From Mesorhizobium tamadayense (GTDB lineage: Bacteria; Pseudomonadota; Alphaproteobacteria; Rhizobiales; Rhizobiaceae), in NCBI RefSeq assembly GCF_003863365.1, contig NZ_RQXT01000001.1:124001-188000 (forward strand): a DNA stretch of 64,000 nucleotides. Reading direction: 5' to 3'. The notes below the pieces were generated by a model. The model saw nothing but the letters and a program-made list of their open reading frames with translations, searched no databases and had not been told where the DNA came from. The position numbers and the translations under genes were made by a program. Shown one piece after another: positions 27,738 to 37,492 of the stretch (position 1 is its first letter; every line of letters begins with the position of its first letter).

Positions 27738-29288
27738 ATGGCGCTTTTCGAGCTCACCCTTGTCCTGCTTCTGATCGCCGTCGCGCTGACGGCCGTGTCG
27801 CGATGGCTGGAGGTTCCGTATCCCTCCCTGCTGGCGCTGGCGGGCGCCGGTATCGCCTTCCTGCCTGGCGCACCGACGATCGAGATCGATCCGGAACTGG
27901 CGCTGGCACTGTTCATCGCGCCGGTGCTTCTCGATGCCGCCTATGACACCTCGCTGCGCGATCTCAATCGCTACCGGCTGCCGCTGGCGCTTCTGGCGCT
28001 CGGCGCCGTCATCTTCACCGCCGTGGTGGTCGCTTTTGTCGGCTGGAAGATGGCCGGCCTGCCGGTCGCCGCGGCGATCGCGCTCGGCGCCATCGTCGCC
28101 CCGCCGGACGCGGTGGCGGCGGGCGCCGTGCTCGGCCAGTTCAAGGTGCCACACCGCATCACGGCCATCCTGCAGGGCGAAAGCCTGCTCAACGACGCCA
28201 CCGCGCTTCTGATCTACCGGATAGCAGTAGCCGCGGCACTCGGCCCGCTCCTGTTGAGCAGCGCCGCGCCGACGGTCCTGTTGTCAACGGTTGGCAGTCT
28301 TGTCGCCGGCCATGTTCTCGGCCGAGTATTCCATTTCGCGTTTGCCCGCATCGAGGATCCGGCAAGCGGCACGGTTGTGCAGTTCGCGAGCACGTTCGGC
28401 GTCTGGATCCTGGCGGACAGGATCGGGCTTTCCGCCATCATCACCATCGTCGTCTATGCCATGACGATCGCCCGCGCGGCACCCCGCTCCATGCCGGCGA
28501 GAAACCGCGTCAGCTCCTATTCGGTTTGGGAAACGGCGGTGTTCGTGCTCAACGTGCTGGCATTTGTGCTGATGGGCCTGCAGGCGCGCACGATCGTCGG
28601 CCGGCTCGCGGGACAGGGGCACCCCGAGGCATTCGTCTTCGCGGCAACCGTGCTCGCCGTCGTCATCGTCTCGCGTCTCGTCTGGGTGCTGAGCTGCGGC
28701 GCGATCCTCAGATGGTTCGCGCGCTTCGGCAGCGAAGCCCGGAGGCGGGAAACGCCGTCGTTCCGCGGTGGCGTGCTGATCGGCTGGTGCGGCATGCGCG
28801 GGCTGGTGACGCTGGTGGCGGCCTTTGCCTTGCCGGCCGACTTTCCCGGCCGCGATCCGATCGTGCTCGCAGCCTTCGCGGTCGTGCTTGGAACACTGGT
28901 GCTGCAGGGCATGAGCCTGAAGCCGCTGCTGCGCCTGCTCAACTTCGAACGCGACACGACGGTGGACATCGAGGTGGCACAGGCGCGCGTCGCCATCATG
29001 CAGGCGGCGCTGGACGTCCTGAGCCGCAAGACGTCGGCTGCGGCGGCGGTCGTGCGCGAGCAATACGAGGCCGAGCGCCTGATAGCCGAGAACCCGGAGG
29101 ACGCGCAGGCAGCGACCGAATACGACCGGCTGCGCCTCTATGCTATCAAGCGGCAGCGCGACACGCTGGAGGAATTGCGCCGCAACGGGACGATCGGCGA
29201 CGAGGCCTATCACCGCCTGGAAGAAGAGATCGACTGGTCGGAACTGGCCGCGTCGCCGGCAGGCCGGTTCCAGCCGCTTACGACTTAG
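27738..29288 (+). CDS. Na+/H+ antiporter, CPA1 family
   Basis: The product is 516 residues. About 12 hydrophobic segments fill residues 1-400 and a charged cytoplasmic tail of about 115 residues follows. The core GAIVAPPDAVAAGAVLG (near residue 118) and LNDATALLIYRIA (near 153) hold the conserved acidic residues of CPA1 exchangers. It exchanges Na+ or K+ for protons across the inner membrane. It stands as a single gene after the repeat-built terminator. Confidence 0.9.
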   Translation: MALFELTLVLLLIAVALTAVSRWLEVPYPSLLALAGAGIAFLPGAPTIEIDPELALALFIAPVLLDAAYDTSLRDLNRYRLPLALLALGAVIFTAVVVAFVGWKMAGLPVAAAIALGAIVAPPDAVAAGAVLGQFKVPHRITAILQGESLLNDATALLIYRIAVAAALGPLLLSSAAPTVLLSTVGSLVAGHVLGRVFHFAFARIEDPASGTVVQFASTFGVWILADRIGLSAIITIVVYAMTIARAAPRSMPARNRVSSYSVWETAVFVLNVLAFVLMGLQARTIVGRLAGQGHPEAFVFAATVLAVVIVSRLVWVLSCGAILRWFARFGSEARRRETPSFRGGVLIGWCGMRGLVTLVAAFALPADFPGRDPIVLAAFAVVLGTLVLQGMSLKPLLRLLNFERDTTVDIEVAQARVAIMQAALDVLSRKTSAAAAVVREQYEAERLIAENPEDAQAATEYDRLRLYAIKRQRDTLEELRRNGTIGDEAYHRLEEEIDWSELAASPAGRFQPLTT

Positions 29289-29401
29289 GCAGGATGGGCC
29301 CGGCGGTCGCGCAACTGGACTATTCCGCGCGCCGCCACGGTCCATTGCAACGCCGCAGCCGAAGCGCTACTGCCGTGGCCATATATTCAGCCGGTTAATC
29401 A

Positions 29402-30319
29402 ATGAAGCTGATCAGCTACAACATCCAGTACGGCTATGGCAGCGACGGCCGTTATGACCTGACGCGCGCGGCGCGGCTCGTCGGCGGCGCCGATATCATC
29501 GCCCTGCAGGAGGTGGAGCGCCACTGGCAGCGCACCAACGAGGACGACCAGCCGGAGATCCTGTCCAGGCTGCTGCCCGACTATCACTGGGTCTACGGCC
29601 CGGCCTTCGACATGGACGCCAGCGAATTGCGCGACGGCCGCATCGTCAACCGACGCAGGCAATTCGGCACCATGCTGCTGTCGAAGCTGCCGATTGTCTG
29701 GTCGCGGCTGCATACGCTGCCACTGCGCCGCACGCTCAAGCCGCTCAACACCCGCAACGCAGCGCTGGAATGCATGATCCGCACGCCGGCTGGACCGGTG
29801 CGGGTGTTCTCGCTGCATCTTGCGCATATCTCGGTCGAGGAGCGGCTGGAGCAGATCGACTATCTCATCGCCGAACATCGCCGCGCGCCTTCGGAAGGCG
29901 GTCCGTGGAGCGGCACCGACGACGAGCATGAGCGCAACTGGAGCAACGGCCAGGCAGAGCCGGAAAACCCGCTGGCTGCGATCTGGCTCGGCGATTTCAA
30001 CATGGAGCCGGGAAGCGCCGAATACCGGCGCATCGTCGGCGACGCGCCCTACCATCGCGGCGCCGTCTATATCCATGGATTCGTCGATGCCGCCGCCGTC
30101 GCCGGCGAGCCCGGGCCGGACTTCCATACGCACGAAAAGATCGTCGACGGCAGGCCGGCGAAACGACGGCTCGACCATTGCTTCGTCGGCGGCGTGCTGG
30201 CCGGACGGGTGCGTTCGGTAACGGCCGACATCGGCGAGGTGGCTTCCGACCATTTTCCGCTGAGGGTCGATATCGATCTGGAAACGCCGGGCATCGCGCC
30301 GGGCTTGGCCGGCAGGTGA
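29402..30319 (+). CDS. Endonuclease/exonuclease/phosphatase family protein
   Basis: The product is 305 residues of EEP fold. The metal-binding Asn7 and Glu37 (LQEVE), a LHLAH segment near 139, GDFNMEPG near 199 and the final SDHFPLRV near 283 give all the expected catalytic motifs. Members cleave phosphodiesters in DNA, lipids or nucleotides; no signal peptide is evident, so it is probably cytoplasmic. The DMT transporter gene follows after 4 bp and may be co-transcribed. Confidence 0.85.
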   Translation: MKLISYNIQYGYGSDGRYDLTRAARLVGGADIIALQEVERHWQRTNEDDQPEILSRLLPDYHWVYGPAFDMDASELRDGRIVNRRRQFGTMLLSKLPIVWSRLHTLPLRRTLKPLNTRNAALECMIRTPAGPVRVFSLHLAHISVEERLEQIDYLIAEHRRAPSEGGPWSGTDDEHERNWSNGQAEPENPLAAIWLGDFNMEPGSAEYRRIVGDAPYHRGAVYIHGFVDAAAVAGEPGPDFHTHEKIVDGRPAKRRLDHCFVGGVLAGRVRSVTADIGEVASDHFPLRVDIDLETPGIAPGLAGR

Positions 30320-30323
30320 ACCA

Positions 30324-31169
30324 GTGACGCTTTTCGTCTTCCTCGCGGTGCTCTCGGCGGCCGCCATGCATGCGATCTGGAACGCGCTGGTCAAAGTGCA
30401 TCTCGACCGCTTCCTGTCGATCACGCTGATGACGCTCGGCATGGGTTTTGCGGCGCTGCTGGCGCTGCCTTTCGTCGAGGTGCCGAAAGCGGAGGTGTGG
30501 CCGTTCATTCTGGCCTCGGTGATCTTCCATATGGGCTACCGGATGTTTCTGATCGGCGCCTACAAGGCTGGCGATTTCGCCCAGACCTATCCGCTGGCGC
30601 GCGGCACCGCGCCGCTGCTTTCCGCCCTCGGCGGCATCGTCCTGCTCGGAGAGGTTCCGGCACCGTTCGCCATCTTCGGCATCGTGCTTCTGTCGGCCGG
30701 CACGCTGGTGATGTCATTCCGCGGCGGCGTGCATCTCGAACGGTTCAATCTGCGCGCGGTCAGCTTTGCGCTCGGCACCTCGATCTTCATCGCCAGCTAC
30801 ACGCTCTCCGACGGCAGCGGCGCGCGGCTCGCGGCGACCGCGCAGAGTTACGCGGCCTGGCTGTTCATCTGCGATGCGGCGTGGGCGCTGGTGCTGTGCG
30901 TCGCCTTTCGCGGGCCGCAGTCGCTGCCGATGCTGGCGCGCGACTGGAAGGCCGGGCTTTTCACCGGCGTGCTCAGCGGCGCCGCCTACTGGATCGTCAT
31001 GTGGGCGATGACCAAGGCGCCGATCGCCTCGGTCGCGTCGCTGCGCGAGACCTCGATCCTGTTCGCCATGCTGATCTCGGTCGTCGCGCTGGGCGAGAAG
31101 ATGACGACCTGGCGAGGCGCCGCCGCGCTCGGCATCGTCGCCGGTGTCGTCGCGCTCAGGCTTGGTTGA
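30324..31169 (+). CDS. EamA/DMT family transporter
   Basis: The product is 281 residues from GTG 30324. Ten hydrophobic segments in two EamA-like halves mark a drug/metabolite exporter. The motifs YKAGDFAQTYPLARG near residue 75 and APIASVASLRETSILFAML near 231 are typical. The substrate is unknown. Its last 14 bases overlap the convergent Dabb gene. Confidence 0.85.
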   Translation: MTLFVFLAVLSAAAMHAIWNALVKVHLDRFLSITLMTLGMGFAALLALPFVEVPKAEVWPFILASVIFHMGYRMFLIGAYKAGDFAQTYPLARGTAPLLSALGGIVLLGEVPAPFAIFGIVLLSAGTLVMSFRGGVHLERFNLRAVSFALGTSIFIASYTLSDGSGARLAATAQSYAAWLFICDAAWALVLCVAFRGPQSLPMLARDWKAGLFTGVLSGAAYWIVMWAMTKAPIASVASLRETSILFAMLISVVALGEKMTTWRGAAALGIVAGVVALRLG

Positions 31170-31473
31170 TCTCCAGGTCGAACACCATCAGCCCGCCGGT
31201 GCCGCCTTCGAGCGCCGCGACCAGTCTGGCACCGGCCCGCTGATGCGCTTCGTGCACCAGATAGGCATCGCGGGCGGCGGCATCGCGGAAGTCGATGGTG
31301 AAGCCATGGCCGAAGCCGCGCGCGAACGGCTCGGGGCTGACGTTGGCGCTGAGATGCACCTTGCCCATGCCGTCGATAATGGAACGCAGCGCTTCGAGAT
31401 CGGCGTGGATCGCAGCGCGCTCGGAGGCGGAGACGTCGTCACGGAAGCGGACAAAGACGCAGTGCCTGATCAT
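31156..31473 (-). CDS. Dabb-domain (stress-responsive A/B barrel) protein
   Basis: The product is 105 residues, one dimeric alpha/beta-barrel domain: start MIRHCVFVRFRDDVS, middle GFTIDFRDAAARDAYLVHEAH. Such proteins are cytoplasmic dimers of poorly known role; plant relatives act on polyketides. It lies 10 bp beyond the GMC gene on the same strand and is probably the last gene of the LacI-controlled run. Its 3' end overlaps the DMT gene. Confidence 0.8.
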   Translation of the reverse strand: MIRHCVFVRFRDDVSASERAAIHADLEALRSIIDGMGKVHLSANVSPEPFARGFGHGFTIDFRDAAARDAYLVHEAHQRAGARLVAALEGGTGGLMVFDLEINQA

Positions 31474-31483
31474 CGCTCGTTCC

Positions 31484-33112
31484 TCAAGCCGCCTTGTTGC
31501 CCTTGAACACGGCTGGCGGCAGCGGCTCGCGGCCGAGGATCAGGTCGGCGCCCTTTTCGCCGACCATGATCGTCGGCGCATTGGTGTTGGAGGAGGGGAC
31601 GCGCGGCATCACGGAGGCGTCGCAGACCCGCAGGCCTTCGATGCCGCGCAGCCTCAGATCCGGCGTCACCACCGCCATGTCGTCATGGCCCATGCGGCAG
31701 GTTCCGACCGGATGATGGTCGGTCTTGGACGTGCGGCAGGCATAGTCGAAGAGGTTGGCGTCGCTCTGCAGGGCAGGGTCGGGCAGCACCTCGCGCAGCA
31801 CGTAGGGGGCAAGCGCCTTCTGCCGCATGATCTCGCGCGCCAGCCGCAGGCCCTTGATCGACATGTCGCGGTCGTAGGGATCGGACCAGTAGTTCGGATC
31901 GATCAGCGGATGGTCGGCGGGGTCGGCGCTGTTCAGCCGCACCGTGCCGCGCGAGCGCGGACGAAGGAAGGCCGAGTTGAGCGTCACGCCCGGGTTCTTC
32001 AGCTTCTCGACGCCGGCCTCGATGCCGGAACCGAGACCGAGATGGAACTGGATGTCGGGCGAAGCGGCGGTCGGATCGGCGTACCAGAAGCCGCCGGTCT
32101 CGAACAGGCTGGAGGCGACCGGGCCTTTCTTCAAGAGCAGGTATTGCAGGCCCGCCCATATCGTGCGGTGCAGCTTGGCGTAGTTGTCGTAGGTGTGGTC
32201 GCCGGTGCATTCGGCAATGACGAACAGGTCGAGATGGTCCTGCATGTTGGAGCCGACGCCGGGAAGGTCGTGGACCGGCGTGACGCCGACCGATTTCAGA
32301 TGATCGGCCGGGCCGATGCCCGACTGCATCAAGAGCTTCGGCGAGCCGATGGCGCCGGAGGACACGATCACCTCGCGCTCGGCACGCAGCACCGTCTTCT
32401 CTCCGCCCGGCTTGTCGACGATCTCGACGCCGACGGCGCGACCCTTCTCGACGACGACGCGGGTGACCAGCACGTCGGTCCTGACTGTCAAATTCTTCCG
32501 TTCGCGGATCGGCTTCAGATAGGCGACCGAAGCGGACGAGCGGCGCGCGTCCTTCTGGGTGAGCTGGTAATAGCCGACGCCCTCCTGGCTGGCGCCGTTG
32601 AAATCCGGATTGAAGGGAATGCCCATCTCCTGGCCGGCGCGGAAATAGGCCTCGCAGATCGGCAGCGGGGAGATCGGGTTGGAGACGCCGAGCGGACCCT
32701 GGTCGCCATGATAGTCGTTGGCGAAGCGCTGGTTGTTCTCGGCGCGCTTGAAATAGGGCAGCACGTCGCGATAGCCCCAGCCGGTGAGCCCTTCTTCCTT
32801 CTCCCAGGCGTCGTAGTCGCGGGCGTTGCCGCGCGTGTAGATCTGGGCGTTGATGGAGGAGCCGCCGCCGACCACCTTGGCCTGCGTGTACCAGAAGACG
32901 CGATCCCTCATGTGCTTTTGCGGCACGGTCGACCAGCCCCAGGACGCGATGCCCTTGGTCATCTTGGCGAAGCCCGCCGGCATGTGGATCAGCGGATGCC
33001 AATCCTTGCCGCCGGCTTCCAAGAGCAGGACCGAATTTCCCGGTTCCTCGCTCAGCCGGTTGGCCAGGACGCAGCCGGCCGGGCCGGCGCCAACAATGAT
33101 GTAGTCAGCCAT
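31484..33112 (-). CDS. GMC oxidoreductase (choline/alcohol dehydrogenase-like)
   Basis: The product is 542 residues. The FAD motif YIIVGAGPAGCVLANRL opens the protein, AKVVGGGSSINAQIY is the GMC signature 1 near residue 80, and signature 2 lies near 255 (VIVSSGAIGSPKLLMQSG). The active-site His lies in HHPVGTCRMG and the Asn in SNTNAPTIMVGEKGADLI. The start ATG 33112 is conserved in the family; GTG 33124 is possible. It oxidises a primary alcohol to an aldehyde, probably passing electrons to quinone or oxygen. It sits 12 bp after the SDR gene. Confidence 0.88.
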   Translation of the reverse strand: MADYIIVGAGPAGCVLANRLSEEPGNSVLLLEAGGKDWHPLIHMPAGFAKMTKGIASWGWSTVPQKHMRDRVFWYTQAKVVGGGSSINAQIYTRGNARDYDAWEKEEGLTGWGYRDVLPYFKRAENNQRFANDYHGDQGPLGVSNPISPLPICEAYFRAGQEMGIPFNPDFNGASQEGVGYYQLTQKDARRSSASVAYLKPIRERKNLTVRTDVLVTRVVVEKGRAVGVEIVDKPGGEKTVLRAEREVIVSSGAIGSPKLLMQSGIGPADHLKSVGVTPVHDLPGVGSNMQDHLDLFVIAECTGDHTYDNYAKLHRTIWAGLQYLLLKKGPVASSLFETGGFWYADPTAASPDIQFHLGLGSGIEAGVEKLKNPGVTLNSAFLRPRSRGTVRLNSADPADHPLIDPNYWSDPYDRDMSIKGLRLAREIMRQKALAPYVLREVLPDPALQSDANLFDYACRTSKTDHHPVGTCRMGHDDMAVVTPDLRLRGIEGLRVCDASVMPRVPSSNTNAPTIMVGEKGADLILGREPLPPAVFKGNKAA

Positions 33113-33124
33113 TGCTCCACTCAC

Positions 33125-33886
33125 TCACAGGCGCGGCAGGGACAGTGCGCCGTCGACATCGATGACCGATCCGGTCGCAAAGCCGAACTTGCCGGAGGCA
33201 AGCGCGGCCACCACCGCGCCGATGTCGCCGGCTTCGCCCCAGCGTTTGGCCGGCACAAGGCCGCCATCGATCAGCGCGTCATATTTGGCGGAGACGCCCG
33301 CGGTCATGTCGGTGCGGATGATGCCCGGACGCACCTCGAACACGCCGATGCCTTCTGCGGCGAGCCGCAGCGCCAGGTTCTTCACCCACATGGACAGTCC
33401 GGCCTTGGAGATGCAGTAGTCGGCGCGCTCAGGTGAAGCCATCGTCGCGCTGACCGAGGTGACGGTGACGATCGATCTCCCTGGCTTGGCAGGCGCCGCA
33501 AGCATGGCTTTTGCGACCGCCTGGCTGAGGAACACCGTGCCGCGCAGATTGATGGCGAGCGCACGATCGAAGTTTTCCGGCTTCAGCTCCAGAAGATCGC
33601 CACGCAGCACGGCGCCGACGCCGGCATTGTTGACCAGGCAGTCGATGCGGCCGAACACATCCATGGCCGCCTGAACCAGTTTCGGATGGGCGGCGAGATC
33701 GGCAATGTTGCATTGAACGTAGGCGAATTTCGCGCCGCGCGCGGCGATGTTCTTGGCAAGCCCATCGGCAGGCTTGTCGGCGAGGTCGGCGACGAGGATG
33801 TCGAAGCCGGCATCGGCAAGCGCCTCGGCGCAGGCAAGCCCGATGCCGCGCGCGCCGCCGGTGACGATGGCCGCAGGGCGGGTCAT
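33125..33886 (-). CDS. SDR family oxidoreductase (FabG-like)
   Basis: The product is 253 residues. TGGARGIG is at residues 9-16, NNAG near 91, a Ser near 144, and the catalytic Tyr and Lys are in YCISK near 158. Its start overlaps the stop of the upstream GMC gene (ATGA, 33883-33886), so the two are translated together. It may oxidise or reduce a hydroxyl or keto group of the imported compound. Confidence 0.85.
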   Translation of the reverse strand: MTRPAAIVTGGARGIGLACAEALADAGFDILVADLADKPADGLAKNIAARGAKFAYVQCNIADLAAHPKLVQAAMDVFGRIDCLVNNAGVGAVLRGDLLELKPENFDRALAINLRGTVFLSQAVAKAMLAAPAKPGRSIVTVTSVSATMASPERADYCISKAGLSMWVKNLALRLAAEGIGVFEVRPGIIRTDMTAGVSAKYDALIDGGLVPAKRWGEAGDIGAVVAALASGKFGFATGSVIDVDGALSLPRL

Positions 33887-35400
33887 GCGGCGAGATCCGT
33901 CTTGCGGATGTGATCGGCGACGCGCAGCGCCTGGGCCGCGATCGACAGCGCCGGGTTGACTGCAGCCGAGGTCGGCAGGAAGCCGCCGTCGACGACGAAC
34001 AGGTTCTTGTGGTCATAGGCGCGGCAGAACGGATCGAGCGGCGCTGCCGCCGGATCGTTGCCCATGCGCACCGTGCCGCACTGGTGCGAGGGCGTACGCT
34101 TGTCGAACGGGCGCGACAGCACGATCGGATAGCCGCAGGCACGGAAGTTTTCGCGCATCACCCTGGTCAGGCCTTCCAGCGACTGCATGTTGGAGCGCCG
34201 CCACTGCATGACGATCTCCTTGCCTTCGACCATGATGCGGCTTTCAGGGTCAGGCAGGTCCTCGCACATCAGGTACCAGTCGACGGCGTGGCCGGCCATG
34301 AAGTCGAGCGCGAATTTCGGCGCCAGCTTCACATTGGCCTTCAGCATGTTGCCGTCGATCTTGCCGAGCAATTGTACATTGCCCAGCGGCTTGCCGCCCT
34401 TGCCGTCCGACAGATAGTAGTCGTTGAGCATCAGCGTCTTCTGGTAGACGGCATCGTTGCGTCGGCGCGGGTCGATCGCCAGCATCGCGCTCGAATTGTG
34501 GTTCATGAAATTGCGGCCGACCTGGTCGGAACTGTTGGCGAGGCCCTTGCCCCCCTCCTTGCCGCTTCTCGGCGATGGCGAGCGCAGCAGGATGGCGGCG
34601 GAGTTGACCGCGCCGGCAGAGAGGATGACCAGCTTCGGCGACAGCGTCTTCTGCGAACCGCTCTGGGTGTAGTGGATGGCAAGGATCGACTTGCCGTCCG
34701 GCGAGGCCTCGAGCCAGTCGACATGGGCACTGGTCTCAAGGCGGATGTTGCCATCGCTGAGCGCAGCCGTCAGCGGCCCGGTCTGGGCATCGACCTTGCC
34801 TTGGCCGGTGTTCGGGAAGGCATCCCAGCCCGTCTTGCCGTCCTTCAGCCAGGCTTCAATGTCGACGCCGAGCGGCAGGGAGGCCGGATGCAGACCGAGG
34901 CCCTTCAATTCGGCGCGGGCGCGCGCGATCGCAGGCTCGTCGGGCACCGGCTTGAAGGCGTAGGGGATCGAGTGGAACGGTTCGGTCGGGTCCTCGCCGA
35001 GGCTGCCCCGCACGCGAAAAAGCTGCTCGGCCTTCGAATACCAGGGCTCGAACTCGTCATAGGAAAACGGCCAGGCCGGCGAGACGCCGCCGAAATGCTC
35101 CATGGCGGAAAAATCTTCCTTGCGATAGCGGATCAGCACCGCGCCGAAGAATTTCGAATTGCCGCCGACATAGTAATAGTTGCCGGGGTTGAAGGCCGGG
35201 CCGCCGGCCTCGCGCCACATCTCCTTCGGCCGGTAGTGCCCATCGACGAAGATCGATCGCGTCGAGCGCGCATGCGGCGTCGCGGGCAGCGGCTCACCGC
35301 GCTCCAGGATCAGGATGGAGGCGCCGCTGCCGGCCAAGCCGGAGGCGATCGTGGCGCCGCCGATGCCGGAGCCGATGATGACGATATCCGGATTTGCCAT
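33883..35400 (-). CDS. GMC oxidoreductase (sugar dehydrogenase-like)
   Basis: The product is 505 residues with FAD motif IVIIGSGIGGATIASGLAGS at the N-terminus and a C-terminal HQCGTVRMGNDP...VVDGGFLPTSAAVNPALSIAA that resembles gluconate-2-dehydrogenase, fructose and glucose dehydrogenase large subunits. No signal peptide is seen, so it is cytoplasmic, or it is exported by a partner not present here. ATG 35400 lies 8 bp after the ABC ATPase stop. It probably oxidises the imported sugar-like substrate. Confidence 0.84.
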   Translation of the reverse strand: MANPDIVIIGSGIGGATIASGLAGSGASILILERGEPLPATPHARSTRSIFVDGHYRPKEMWREAGGPAFNPGNYYYVGGNSKFFGAVLIRYRKEDFSAMEHFGGVSPAWPFSYDEFEPWYSKAEQLFRVRGSLGEDPTEPFHSIPYAFKPVPDEPAIARARAELKGLGLHPASLPLGVDIEAWLKDGKTGWDAFPNTGQGKVDAQTGPLTAALSDGNIRLETSAHVDWLEASPDGKSILAIHYTQSGSQKTLSPKLVILSAGAVNSAAILLRSPSPRSGKEGGKGLANSSDQVGRNFMNHNSSAMLAIDPRRRNDAVYQKTLMLNDYYLSDGKGGKPLGNVQLLGKIDGNMLKANVKLAPKFALDFMAGHAVDWYLMCEDLPDPESRIMVEGKEIVMQWRRSNMQSLEGLTRVMRENFRACGYPIVLSRPFDKRTPSHQCGTVRMGNDPAAAPLDPFCRAYDHKNLFVVDGGFLPTSAAVNPALSIAAQALRVADHIRKTDLAA

Positions 35401-35408
35401 GGCCCAGT

Positions 35409-36524
35409 CTACAGAATGCGCTTCTCGGTCGCCGGGTCGAAGAACACCGCCTTGGTCAGGTTGAAGGCGAGCGGCGTGCTGGTACCCGGCTGGATCCTGG
35501 CGTCGGCGCGCAGCCGCGCCACCACGGCCTTGCCGCCGAGATTGGTGACGGCGAAGGTGTCGGAGCCGGCCGGCTCGATCACCTCGATGTGGCAATCGGC
35601 GGTGGCGATCTCGGAGCCGTTGCGCTCGGCGCCTTCCGGATCGGTCAGCGCCTCCGGGCGGACGCCGAAGATGACCGGCTTGTCCTTGAATGCCGCAAGG
35701 CCCGCCGGCGCGCCGGGAAGGGCCAGCGCGATCGGCTGGCGCGCCTCGCGATCGAGCACGACGGAGAGCCCGCTGCCATTGGCGCCGATCTTTGCCGGGA
35801 TAAGGTTCATCGCCGGCGAGCCCATGAAGTCGGCGACGAAGACGTTGGTGGGGTTGTTGTAGATTTCCGCCGGCGTGCCGAACTGCTGCACCTCGCCGTC
35901 GCGCATCACGGCGATCTTGGTTGCCAGCGTCATCGCCTCGATCTGGTCATGCGTGACATAGACGATCGTCGTGCCGGTCGTCGCGTGCAGGCGCTTGATC
36001 TCGATGCGCATGTCGACGCGCAGCTTGGCGTCGAGGTTGGAGAGCGGCTCGTCGAACAGGAAGAGCTTCGGGTCGCGCACCAGGGCGCGGCCCATGGCGA
36101 CGCGCTGGCGCTGGCCGCCAGAGAGCTGGCTGGGCTTGCGGTTGAGCAGGTGGCCGATCTGCAAGATCTTGGCCACCTTGTCGATCGCCTTCTGGCGCTC
36201 CGCCGCCGGCACGCCGCGCATCTCCATGCCGAAGGCGATGTTTCCGGCGACAGTCATGTTCGGATAGAGCGCGTAGCTCTGGAAGACCATGGCGATGTCG
36301 CGCTTCGAGGGATGCAGATCGTTGATGGCGCGGCCGTCGACCCGAATCTCGCCCTCGGTGATCGTTTCCAGGCCAGCGATGGTATTGAGCAGCGTGGACT
36401 TGCCGCAGCCGGACGGACCGACCAGGACGAGGAAGCCGCCCTTTTCGAGCTCGACATCGATGCCCTTCAGGATCTCGACATTCCCGAAGCGCTTCTTCAG
36501 CCCATCAATTTCCAGAAAAGCCAT
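35409..36524 (-). CDS. Sugar ABC transporter ATPase (UgpC/MalK type)
   Basis: The product is 371 residues. Walker A GPSGCGKST at 36-44, Q-loop in MVFQSYALYP (79-88), signature LSGGQ at 134-138, Walker B LFLFDEP at 154-160, and a C-terminal OB/TOBE domain from about 240 with VIFGVRPEAL. It is a CUT1-type ATPase. It is followed at 8 bp by the GMC gene, which links transport and metabolism in one transcript. Confidence 0.92.
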   Translation of the reverse strand: MAFLEIDGLKKRFGNVEILKGIDVELEKGGFLVLVGPSGCGKSTLLNTIAGLETITEGEIRVDGRAINDLHPSKRDIAMVFQSYALYPNMTVAGNIAFGMEMRGVPAAERQKAIDKVAKILQIGHLLNRKPSQLSGGQRQRVAMGRALVRDPKLFLFDEPLSNLDAKLRVDMRIEIKRLHATTGTTIVYVTHDQIEAMTLATKIAVMRDGEVQQFGTPAEIYNNPTNVFVADFMGSPAMNLIPAKIGANGSGLSVVLDREARQPIALALPGAPAGLAAFKDKPVIFGVRPEALTDPEGAERNGSEIATADCHIEVIEPAGSDTFAVTNLGGKAVVARLRADARIQPGTSTPLAFNLTKAVFFDPATEKRIL

Positions 36525-36547
36525 GGTCGTTCCTTAGCGAAAAGAGG

Positions 36548-37492
36548 TCAGCCCTTGACCGCGCCGGCCATCAGCCCGCGCACGAAATAGCGGCCGGCGA
36601 CGACATAGACGATCAGGGTGGGGAGCGCGGCGATCATCGCCGCGGCCATGTTGACGTTGTATTCGACGACACCGGTCGAGGTGTTGACGACATTGTTCAG
36701 AGCCACCGTCATCGGCATCACGTCGCCGGAGCCGGCATAGGCGGAGGCGAACAGGAAGTCGTTCCAGATGTTGGTGAACTGGTAGATCACCGTCACAACG
36801 ATGATCGGCAGTGAGTTGGGCAGCATGATGCGCCGGAATATCTGGAAGAAGGAGGCGCCGTCGACCTGCGCCGCCTTGATCAACTCGGTCGGGAAAGCTT
36901 CGTAATAGTTGCGGAAGAACAGCGTGGTGAAGCCGAGGCCATAGACCACGTGGACGAAGACGAGATTGACCGTCGAGTTGCCGAGACCAAAGGAGAAGCC
37001 GGTCGCGTTCCGCAGGGTGGCGCCGAAGCGGCCGAGGCTGCCGAGGATCGTCGCCATCGGCAAGAGCACCGACTGGAACGGGATGAAGCAGGCAAACAGC
37101 ATCATCGCGAAGACCAGCGTGTGGCCGCGGAAGCGCCATTTGGTCAGCACATAGCCGTTGAGCGCACCAAGCAGCGTCGAGATCACAACCGCCGGAACCA
37201 CCATCTTGATCGAGTTCCAGAAATAGCCCTTCATGCCGACGCAGGTCAGGCCCGAGCAAACTTCGCTCCACGCCTTTATCCATGGCGCGAAGGTCGGTGC
37301 ATGCGGCAGCGCCAGCATGTTGCCGTTCTGGATCTCATCCATGGTCTTGAACGAGGTGACGAGCATGACGAAGAGCGGCATCAGATAGAACAGCGCGAAC
37401 AGCGCGAGCAGTCCGTAGATAACGATGCGGTTGAGCGTCCTGGCGCGGATGCCGCCGGAGGCCTGGCGGGCGGGTGAAGTAACGGCGCTCAT
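36548..37492 (-). CDS. Sugar ABC transporter permease (GtsC/MalG type)
   Basis: The product is 314 residues with six membrane segments. The EAA loop reads ELIKAAQVDGASFFQIFRRI near residue 211. The long periplasmic stretch with CSGLTCVGMKGYFWNS near 95 is typical of GtsC-like glucose permeases. Its start overlaps the stop of the preceding permease as ATGA. Confidence 0.9.
   Translation of the reverse strand: MSAVTSPARQASGGIRARTLNRIVIYGLLALFALFYLMPLFVMLVTSFKTMDEIQNGNMLALPHAPTFAPWIKAWSEVCSGLTCVGMKGYFWNSIKMVVPAVVISTLLGALNGYVLTKWRFRGHTLVFAMMLFACFIPFQSVLLPMATILGSLGRFGATLRNATGFSFGLGNSTVNLVFVHVVYGLGFTTLFFRNYYEAFPTELIKAAQVDGASFFQIFRRIMLPNSLPIIVVTVIYQFTNIWNDFLFASAYAGSGDVMPMTVALNNVVNTSTGVVEYNVNMAAAMIAALPTLIVYVVAGRYFVRGLMAGAVKG

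Noticed and set aside
31295..33436. An open frame of 713 codons antisense to the GMC and SDR genes
   Set aside because: It is a shadow of two genes with intact FAD and NAD motifs.
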